Shown here one piece after another: positions 51,501-61,738 of a stretch of 64,000 bases of DNA (the stretch's first letter is position 1; each line of letters opens with the position of its first letter). Below the pieces are notes generated by a model. That model was not told the DNA's origin. It saw only the letters and a program-made list of their open reading frames with translations, and searched no databases. Source of the stretch: Parascedosporium putredinis (lineage: Eukaryota > Ascomycota > Sordariomycetes > Microascales > Microascaceae); contig CASHTG010000015.1 in NCBI GenBank assembly GCA_949357655.1, positions 2,604,001 to 2,668,000 on the forward strand, in the 5' to 3' direction. The translations under genes were made by a program, and so were the position numbers.

Positions 51501-54500
51501 TTGTGCTGAGCGAACCAAGGCAGCCACCTCTCCAAGGTTGTGATAAAAACCCTGTATCAGCAGAAAAAAACAAAGCAACCAAAAATATGAGATCTATATC
51601 TACCGAGCAGGAGGTGCATGGCGCTACGGCTGCGGGATGTGAGCCACTCCCTCCACCCCTTCTCATCTCTCCCCAGCTTCAATTTCCACCCCTCCCCCTT
51701 CACTTGCTTGATGATGACGTTTAAAGAAAGAGCGAGGCACGAAGTATTATGGCACAACCATTCCCAGGCGGAACCGGGCAAGATGCTCTCAACGTTGAAC
51801 CAAACTTGAGCCCGCGTCTGCAGCCATGGGGGCGTAGGTGCAGAGGATCCAGAGCTCGACAGCCCCATCCTTCAATGCATCACCAATTGATCAATCCTGC
51901 TTGTATTCGGAGCACGGTGTGCAGCGGGCTCTCCAGCAAACAGACGATTGCTTAGCAAGCTTAGGTTCTGGGCTGGTACCTCCAAAAACACAGTGCGCAT
52001 TCTGCGTGGCGTGGGGAAAGGGGTGTGTATCTTTACTCTCATTTTTGGGGGAGGGAGGAGAACCAAATCAGGGCACACCAACGAGGCCACAGCCAGCGGG
52101 AGTGAACGGGTACCTCTGTCGTGAAGGGGCGTGGAAGTACATGTGCTCAACTAGTGTGGGGGTGCCCTGGGGAGTGACGGGGGTGGATTTATCAGGAAGA
52201 CCCTTGGGAGGTACAAGGAGGCAGCTCAACCCGCGGCGCCATCAACGTCATTGTGCATGAGCTAGGGTTGGTGGATCACAGCCAATTCGACGACGTCCCA
52301 AAAACCTCCTCCCGAAAGGGAGACGCGGATTCCAGTCCGAACCAGCAGGGAGCTCGAGCCGAGTCTACTTGGACGACTTGGAGGCCGGGCTGACTCGTGT
52401 CATGCTCTTCTGAATCCTACGGTTGAAGCTTTCCCTTTGCAGGCGCTGTCAAAGCTGACCTTGCGGGGGTGGGGGATGGGGGATGGGGGAGTGTGTCGCC
52501 GGTGGGCGACACACAAACATCCGAGGTAATGAAGGCCACACCCAGACCCCTAAGATCTTCTCTGTACTATTATCCATTGTCTCCAGTGTTTTTTTGGGGG
52601 TTTTAGGGGGCTTCGTCTTTTTCGCGCTCCACGTTTCAATCAAACCTGTAACTCTGCTCAGCATACACGTGCTTACCTCATGGACACATCAATGATATGG
52701 TGCTGAGAAGGAAAGAAAAAAAGGCTAATTGTCCCCTTTACCAAGCGAGCCTTCTTAAACATTGGTTTATCAAGGTATGGACAAGCAACCAAATTCCATC
52801 TTGTCCCAATTGGACACGGAATCTTTTTTCTTCTCTCACCGAGTCACTCAAGGCCAAAAAACCAGCCTGTCAAGCATTGAGGGAGAATGAGAGTGAGACA
52901 CGTGCACCATTTGGGCACCGCCCAGTTCGAGTGGCACTCACTTGACACGTTGAAATTAGATACCTCTATGCACGCAGGAATCAACATCTCCCCGTCCTCG
53001 TTGAGCCAAGATGCCCCGCTGGTTTGGCCTGTGATGTAAGGTATCCACTACGTGACCCTCTACTTGGCGATTGGCGTGCTCGCGAAAGTTTTGCCAGGCA
53101 AGTCAAGCTCCCCTCCTGACGAGATGCTTCTGAAAACTCAAGGCGTTGCTGTTGGTATTAGATTGGGTGGTAATCACCGTACCCCCAACGGCTCGGGTCC
53201 TACGTCCGATGTACCTGGTACGGAGCCGATGCGGCCCTTTCTTTGAATCATAATTTCTATGCTCCTCTCCGGCAGGCGGCCAAAATACTAGGCATCGGAA
53301 GGCATTTTCTGGTCGGGAGGTGAGTCGAATGGTGGTCCGAGGGCACGGCTTAGATTTTCCGTCGACGAACGGAATGGATGCGCTGCACCTGGGCGTCATC
53401 CGGGGTTTCATCGGCGAGGCGCTGCACCAAACCAGGCATCCCCCGACCCCGTGTCAGGAGTGTAAGCCCGGCCAATGGCTATCTCAAGAGACGGAAGAGA
53501 AAGGACGGTCGAACAAGGAAAAGGCAACCCGCTTCTTGAGATCGACATACACCCGGGGAAATGGGGGAAGAACGTTTTGTGGTTACGCACGTAGTTGCGC
53601 ATGTGTTTGATCAATGGTTGGTCGACACCTAGCACCAAGGGTCTTAACCCGACCCGAGCTCGAGAGGTGAAGAGGGAAGACAAAGGAGATAGGGATGAAC
53701 AACTCACGAGATGGGGTCGAGTGGCAAAGAGTGGTAATGCTTGGTGGGCTTTTCCCCGCCAATTGCTCCTCCCATCTACCCTAAGCTTCCAATGTAGGCT
53801 AAGGGCATGCTGAGCTAGTTTTGTTTTTGTTGGCGCCTATGGTTAGTTAATGAGGCTTGTGCGGCCTTGTGTTGCCTTGAATCGCTATTTCTCCTTGCCT
53901 GCAACTCTTTTAAGCTTAAAGCCGACCTCGTCCGATTTGGGCCAGAGGAGGACGAAGAAAATGGGGTGGGGCGTGGGAAAAGGGGCTGAAAAAAAAGTGA
54001 ATGGCTTCAAACTAAGATTACATTTGCACTCCCGGTGCTTGGGCCAGACCGAAGAGCCCGTGCAAGGAGGCAAAGGGCGCGTTGTACTCTGCACTTTGGT
54101 GGACAACAAGAGGCAAGGCTCCGTCAGAACCAGAATTAAAAGCGTAGAGAGCGACGAAAAAGCCAATCGCATGGATGGGTATTGACAATGATTACAATGG
54201 ATCCATCCATCCATTGGACCTATGGATCTGTATGTAGTACCGAGCTATTACGTGGACAAGGAACTGCGATGAAGAGAGCGGAAGCCCAAGCTAGAGCACC
54301 ATCCCATCCATGTTTCCCCGAACGTGACCCCCGGTGCTCGCTTCGCGTCCTAGCTCCACTTCGTAAGTGACAGGTAGCTAGCTCATGGTCAGGGTTAGAA
54401 CCCATTCTCGTGATAATTAGATGAGACTGAAAGTCAAGGCTTAGTGATGCGTTCGCCCCCGGTTTTCTATTCTCCTTCTTTCCCTTTCTTGGGGTCTTGC

Positions 54501-57500
54501 CCAATTTAGCTTCTCTTTAAAATGGGGGCGCGAAATTTAAGGCAAGGCTCGATACGAACGACAAGATGGCGCTCTTTTAGGCCTAAAATCAAGTCCTTGG
54601 AAACCAAGCTTTTCCCTCCCGTTGCCACATTTGAGTGATACTTAATCATCCCTCGAGCCAACGCCACACGCTACTGCCCTTCTGAAACGGCTCTACTGCA
54701 GCGGCCGGTGGGGAAAGGATTCCTGAGAGGAAAGGATCGCCGTGTTGCTTGGGATGAAATCTTCTTTTTCCCAACCGCCAACTACAAGTCATAATACTTG
54801 TGTATATTGAAATTCCTCAGGCGAAAGGAAACGAAGAAGGCAAAGGGTTGGAATAGTGCATGCGCTGCTTTCGGATCCAGCTGGAAATGAATCTGCTTTC
54901 GAGATGCTGTCTCAATGTTGGTGCAAGTAGAGCCAATGTTGGGGTCTCCTCTCTCGGAAGGAGGACGAAATTCAAGGGGGAAAAGACAAAAAGTTCACGG
55001 CCAAATTTTTTATTTTTTCATCTTTTCTTTCAGGAAATGGCAGGAGCAAACAAGCGCTTTCGGGCGAGGTATTCTTCAATTACGTCATCTTACATAGGTT
55101 GGCTTGTTCCAAGTCCGATCTGAGATAAATCCGGGGGAAGGAGCCACACACACCCTCACAAGCTTCCCACCCAAACCAAAGCTCGTCCAAAGCGCTAACC
55201 GCGAGCACAGCCGGTGGCGAACGGCGCATCAAACCAAAAAGAGTGGCCACCCCACCACCGAATGCCAATGTCAACTTTGTGTCGGCCGGATTAAGTCATC
55301 AATCTTCCGCTCTCGGTCTGGACTCGAGAGCGGTTTTCAAGGGTTTAGGAGGGTCCCACGGCAATTTCAATCGCCCCCATCGTGACCCTCTCCCCGCCCT
55401 GCTATCTCCCCACGCATGCGGCATGCTGGACAAGCCCCTGGACTCCCATTCCTCACAACCGAGGATCGTGAACATAAAGGTGGGGTGGTGAAGAACTTAG
55501 GAAAGGGCTGAATTCCGGGCCCGGCTCCGAACGCTCAGGGTATGACCATTGCATGAGACGTTTTCCAGGGTCCACGACGTCAAGAGGGAAGGGGGAAAAA
55601 GGGCGGCCATTTTGACGGTCTAATTAGGGCTCCAAAAGCCTCGACCTGGGTCGCACCGCGGAACACCATTTGTAGATGCTTTCAATGCCACTGTTGTCGA
55701 ATGTCGCACACGGTTTGACGGTGTTCTCATCTCACATTCATTAGGGGCATGGGGACCATTCGGTGTTGCCGTACCCATGTAGGATCGCTCCGTCAGTCGG
55801 GGTTCCTTTTATTTCGTCCTCTGTCACTCCTCGAGTTCTGCTCCAATCGATCTACTTCTAAACAGAGATATCCTTGAGCAAAAGCTTGATATCGAAGATC
55901 ATTCCCCCTCTTGTTGACGTGTCTCCAGCACAAAGTCATTAGATCTATCCTTTTACCAGCCGCCCGGGCTTTTCCTGTCCCCCCCATGTCCCTTGTCTCC
56001 ATGCGCCCAAGAAAGTCCCTCCACCCACGGATACCCTTTTTCTAGGAAAGGATCTGCCAGGCTTCGATTTCGAAGGTTTTTCGAGGCTAATCCTAGTAGG
56101 CCCACCAGCTCTCCCATCTTGTCTTTTGGTCCAACGCCTTGGAGATTTCCAAGTTATCTCAGGCTCCGCCTCGTTCGGCTACAACACCAATCCACCTCTC
56201 AGCTCTCACCTGGCCGCTCTTCCACGGCAACTAATCACTCTGAAACACGAGCCCTGGTCGAGGATCTGCGTTCTTAACATAAGATGGCTTCTACTAAGGC
56301 CGTCATTAAAAATGGGTTCGGGAGCTGAGCGATCTTGGATGAAGGAACGTTCAGGCTCCGTGTCTACCCCCGAAATGAAAAGGGGTAAGAGCGCTTGAGG
56401 TCATACGTGGGGATAGAGATGATAAGAGAGAGAGGGGAAAAAGAGAAGAAAAAGGAGATGTCGAGCGCGTGTTGGGAGAAAAGGGGACTGTGGGCCAGAA
56501 AAGAGCGAATTTCGCGCAAAATGACGAAAACCGGGAGACGCTTTTCCTTGGTATTTTGGTTTCCCGTCGCTTTGCAGTCTAATGGCTGGCCATGTGAATT
56601 TTCGTGTAGCCTGCTGCCCAACATCTCACTACTAAATCAAAGATTGCGAATAAGCCCGAGAGTGAATTGACGACTTGTCTAGCTCAATCTTGCTGGTGGG
56701 AAGAGCTGGAGAAACGGCAATCATTTCCACCTTTCCGTCTCGGTGGTGTTCTTCCCGATGTACAGAACGTCACATTAGAGACCATCTTACACCCACTTCT
56801 CAATGCATCCAGATACAACAGTAAAAACGTTGCCTCCTTCAGTCCACCTCTTGCGTTGAGAATTTTGGTATAAAAAAGTACATACTACTACCCAACCGCC
56901 CATCAAATTGAACGTGATAATGATCTCGTGTGAGAAAATGAGCAGACAGCCAAGCCACGTTTCTTCTTGATATTTTTTTAATTAAATAAAAAGAACAAGA
57001 AGAAGAAACATGCTAAATTATTTTGTCGAGGGAAAGAGATCCAGATGGATGATTAGTGACCTCACACCTCTTTGATAGTACCCACCTCCTCCTGAAAAGC
57101 TCGTATGGTGGAGAAGGAATACGGCTGCTTGGGCTCGCGAAGAACTAAGATGTCATCTACTTTGGGTCGGTTCGCCCTAGATCCACTGGGCATGCTTAGA
57201 TTTGGCTCATGACCCACCACCTACGAAGCCCCATTCCTCTCTAAACGTATTTCGCCTCTTGCCCCGCACCGCCCACTTCCTTCGAGAGGCGATGAAGAAA
57301 GCAGTGGAGAGGAAGAAGGGGAAAAACCGCCGATGGGGGCCAACCGACAACCTGTAAAATAAACAAGGCGGGGCACGCGAACCAAGTGACCAGCTAACCT
57401 GTGATCCCTCAAGGAGGGAAACCCGACTACTTTTTGACTACAAGGATATATGCCAAGGTCGGAGGAGTGGAAAGGACAGTGAAGTTGGGGAGAACGCTCC

Positions 57501-60405
57501 CATGAGTGCCAACCGGAGTGGACTAGGACGCAATGTCAAGTTTAGAGAGACGTTCGCTGGCCCTGCACCGGACCGAAGCCTGTTGTCCGACGGGGCTAAA
57601 TACCCCGCGGCCGGAAGGGGGTAGCAATGCCTAGTCCCGGAACTTGAAAGAGTTCAAAGGGGACAAAGGGCGAAGGAAGCCACAGATTGTACGACTTTGC
57701 TATCAGGGAAAGGGTTCATAAACTTGAAGAGGGGAGGGGGAAAAGGACAAAAAGACAAAAAAAAAAAAAGGAAAAAGGAAAAAAAGAGCGAATTTTCTTG
57801 GCCACCCTTCCCAGGAGGGGTCCAGGGCCGGGTTCTAGGCCGTGGGGACACCGGATCCGGGGGTTGACTGACCAAGGTGTGAGCCCTGGTCAGCACCTGC
57901 CTTCTCTTCAATGTACGAAGCATGCGCCCGCGGCAGGTCCAATCATGTCGCTCGCCTTGATGTGACCCGCACCTCAACGCACAGCGCGACTTCCCATCTG
58001 GATCCGCTTTTCCTGTGGCTCCTCCTTCAGCGTTGACGAACGTCCGCACGAGAAATAGAGAGCCAGTGTCCCGTGCCAGCGCCGTTGATGATTTGTCTAG
58101 ACTTGCAGGAGATTTGAGGCGGGTTGGGTTGAAAGGGGGGCCGCTAATTCTCTTCCCCTTAGCGCATTGCAAGACAACATCCACATTACCTCGCCTTAGT
58201 GCGCGCGGCGAGCGATGCACCAGACGCCTCCACGGCCTCGTCACTGGGTCTAGAGCGCAGGAGAACGAACCCTCATATTGATCAGGGTACAATGGAGGGA
58301 AGAGGGTATCCTTTTTCCTTTTCCTTTTTTTCCTCTTCCCCTTCCGCCTCCCACGCACTACCGCCACCACCATCGACTTCCTCATTCTCTTCCCCCCTTT
58401 CCTTCCCCTTCCCCGCACACAGCTGGACCGCACCCAAAGCTGGAAAGCTCCAGTCCTTTCACCGCCTAGCGTCTAGCCCTTCCCGAACCAGCCACGACAA
58501 AGGTCCTAGCCTCCCCCTCTTTGCCTCGCTTTTCCGTGACGGCCTAGGCTGGTCTTCCGCGCCGGCGCCAGCGCGTCAACGGACTACGCCTGGCCAACCA
58601 GGATAGAAAGGAGCCAAGCCATGATGCAAAATAGGTGAAGGGGGAAAAGGGCACGCCAGTGGGCGTGAATTCTGAGAACGAGGGCAATACGTTGCGGGCA
58701 GTCATCGATGACGATGCCATCCACCCATCAATTATATTCCCAAGCCAACAGCAACTAAGATTGGGGAGGCACGGTCACAAAGGGTACCGAGTAGTGAAGA
58801 ACAACCCTCCTTGCGCATCGCCCGCGCAGTACAAGGCAGGTCCCGGAGTGGGGCAAGTTTCCTCTCCGCCACACGAGACATAATGACCCATACTGAAGTC
58901 CGATTCAGAGCACTGTGTTATTGCAATATCCCGCCTCGGCGCAAAGCTTCTCGAAGATCCGTTATTATCAATTATATATTAAGTCTTATATGTGTTTGCG
59001 TCTCTAGTAATGACCCCACCCCCGCCCCTCCCAAATTCGAGGTGAGGTTGAAGGTAATCGAGGAGGCATATCAAACACCTATCGGTAGACAAGTCGTGCC
59101 CCGTTCCCACTCACATACGTATCCGTGCAGGTACCTGTATGCTCAATGACCCCAGTCTACCGTGAGGCCCTGTTTCTGCAGCCACTTGCAGCGTGGCCGG
59201 GTCCAGGACCCTAATCCATCTAGTCGTCTTTCGTACTTTGCCTTCACGGTCGCCGGGCCTGGACTGACTGGAGGGATGCTCTTCTCTCCGCCCTGTACAG
59301 TAGCAGGTCACCAGGTGCTGGCTGCCCAACGTGTATATCCATGGGCCGTAGGTGTCCATCAAGAGAATAGGGGTCCATCAATGACACGAGTAACCGCATA
59401 AACAACGTTAGCTGACTCGCTGACGCTAAGAGTATTGTACAGCGCTGGTCTTGTCCAGCATGCTCCGCCAGCTCTTCTCCCAGAGCCTACCCTGTCCGTG
59501 ACGTAAAACCAAAAAAATCGAGATAAAAGCGAAACAATCCTAAACCGAGAAGAAAACGTCAAAAGTTAAAACATGCATAGTGTCCGTATAGAAGTACTCC
59601 GTCCATCTCCTTTGTTGAAACGAGTGCCCGTCGTGTCAAAAACAATAATCGATCTCAATGACCTTCATAAATTCGACCGTGGTTTTTTCTTGTTTAGAAC
59701 AGAGAAAAACAAAAAGGAAAAAAAAAGAAAAACTCCAAAACTCGCACGTGCTCTCTACTCTCTTAGATGTATCTTCGGCCTTCATATCGGGGTATCGGAT
59801 GGTGGAAGAAAAAACCGGCACATTAATCCATCGGCGGTCTCGTTGGGTGGGCCCTGGGCATCCTGCCGCGTAACGTAGCAACTAACAGAGCTTTCCCAAC
59901 TCCGGCATAGGCTTCCCGCCGAATGTGCTTCGGATACGGATGGCAAACTAGGCGCAGAGAAGAGAAGGTGAGAGTAAGAGGGAGGAGACGGTGAGCCATG
60001 GTAAACGGAGTCCCAGGATGAGGTGGGAAAAGGATCCTTCAAGGATGACCTCGAGCTAGAATATTTCCTAGGCCCTGGTTGCTGGTTCTCACGTCGCCTT
60101 GCGCCGAAACGCCTCGCCCTTGCCGCCGATCCGCAAACGCCTGCCGCTGATTAAAGAAAGTCGAACGAATGATTATCGCGCCCTTCAAACCGTTTTTGCC
60201 TTTCTAATTTCCCCAAATTCTCGGAATGTGCTGCCCTGTGTCGTGTTCGCTATCGACTCCTCAGAGTCGCGTTTCTTCTATTAGAATTGTTATATCGTCC
60301 ATGAGAATCTTTTGTTCCTTTTTTTCGTTTTTTGAGTGGATCGTTGGTTTCTCGCCCTTTCCAAGCCACGTAAATGTAGCCTTGAAAGATTCAAAATCTG
60401 GTTCA
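48566..60405. other. 11.8-kb gene-poor region
   Basis: No recognisable gene in either strand. It contains a T-rich run at about 49609-49641, an 8-bp CTACTC tandem repeat at 50937-50976 and ATGGATCCAT at 54197-54206. Purine or pyrimidine tracts create long but meaningless frames (57654-58433 minus, for example). A short basic frame at about 48970-49160 (minus) just beyond SF3B1 is the only other peptide-like stretch. The distal part is the 3' flank of the FlbC-type gene. Confidence 0.55.
50937..50976. repeat. Five tandem copies of an 8-bp unit CTACTCRC
   Basis: Five consecutive copies: two CTACTCAC, two CTACTCGC and a final CTACTCGA. The ordered change from A to G variants suggests expansion from two founder units. 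Confidence 0.9.
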
Positions 60406-61738
60406 TTATTCCGACTGGTGATCTTCAGAACCGGCCTCTGAGCGAGCCTCACCCTTGTGTACTTTTGGTGCCTGCGGAGATTGGACACGACGGAGAAGTG
60501 TTTACCACAGCCTTCAACCTCGCAAGCATATGCTGTTTCCCTTTCCATTAGTACTTTCTTCGTTTCTCTTGGAATTAAGGTTGGGGGTAAAAACTTACGC
60601 TTCTCTCCCGTGTGGCTGTACATGTGCGTTTGAAGCGAGCTTGGGCGCGTAAATCGCTTATCACATACTTTGCACTTGTGTTTCTTTTGCGTGCTAGACG
60701 ACACCTTTGAACTGAACTGGCTCATGAGTGACTGGGGGCAGGTGGGACCTGGCTCGTCATCATATTCTGCGGCCGGGGAAGCGCCCGGGTCCTGGACAGG
60801 TCTAGATCAGAGCCCATCGTCGAGTAGTCGCTAATGGAAGATTCTCGGTAGGACCCGTAGTTGCTGGCGGAAGAGATGGAGGAGTTGGTAGAATGAGTGG
60901 AAGGAAAACCGTAGGAATCAGCGGAACCCCGTTGGCCTCGGCCCGGACCATAAATATTTCTGGGGGTCTCCTGGCTCATAGAAAGAAGGCCGTGGCTGGC
61001 ATCCATAGCGTCCGGATAACCACGTCTATCAGGTTGCTGAAGACCTCTGTTTCAAGGGGAAAAGAATAAGTACGGTTAACAACACAGCGCGACTTTCACT
61101 TCTCAACCTCTACGGAAGAAAGAGACTTACGACTGAGAGAATCTCCTGGTCGCATCGGTTCCCGGTGGGAGCGTGAAGGTGGGTCGAATCGAGTTTTGGG
61201 CGTAGGCTAAGCTGTCATACGGTGACGTAGAAGGAGGGTAATGTGCGTGAACGGGAGATGAAGACGAGTAGGAACCCTCGGCATACTGGGCTGCTGCGAG
61301 GTTTGGAAGTCGGTTTAGTCCAAGAAGATCTTGCGCTACGAAAGAGAAGGGTAAGCAACTTTGCAAAAGACGGTAAAATCCAGTATCTCGGGGGTCGGCA
61401 TACCTGCTGATGTGGCTGTTACGGGCATAGAGGCATATGAAGCTGAGGACGAAACGCTACTCGTGCTTGCACGCGTAGAGTGCTGTCTTGGCATGCAATT
61501 AAGGCCCATGTCTGGCGCAAGGTTCTGGTGGTGGTGATGGTGATGCTGCTGCTGTTGTTGATGGTGGTGCTGGTGCTGGTGAGGGTTATGGTTGTTTCCG
61601 ACATAGAGGTTGTTGCTTCCGGCGCCGGGCGCGGAGCTGACGCCCATGGATCAGAGAACTGAGGGGAGAGGCGGAGTGAGCGTATGCGGGATCAAAGTTC
61701 AGCCCGTAGCGCTGGTTGGTGTCTAGTGTGAGCGTCAT
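60406..61738 (-). CDS. flbC: C2H2 zinc-finger transcription factor, FlbC type (four apparent frameshifts)
   Basis: A nuclear regulator like FlbC, which promotes conidiation in aspergilli. Four exons: 61404-61738, 61131-61335, 60599-61046 and 60406-60532. The introns are 68, 84 and 66 bp (donors GTATGC, GTAAGT, GTAAGT). The N-terminus is MTLTLDTNQRYGLNFDPAYA. A His/Gln-rich stretch follows near 61530-61590, then Ser/Thr/Tyr-rich sequence. The two C-terminal C2H2 fingers are split by intron 3. Finger 1 has Cys306, Cys309, His322 and His326, with RFTRPSSLQTHMYSHTGEK. Finger 2 has Cys334, Cys339, His352 and His356, with HFSVVSNLRRHQKVH. The protein ends in a short acidic tail (SEAGSEDHQSE). Four one-base gaps are inferred at 61663-61666, 61643-61645, 60734-60738 and 60462. 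The last removes the final zinc-ligand histidine unless restored. Corrected length is 373 codons (372 aa). An ATG 33 bp upstream (61771) is also in frame. FlbC identity rests on the finger pair and tail, seen by eye. Confidence 0.86.

Noticed and set aside
57654..58433. 259-codon minus frame
   Set aside because: It begins in Arg/Lys-rich sequence that is the complement of a CT tract and ends in a poly-A/G tract. No protein-like core.
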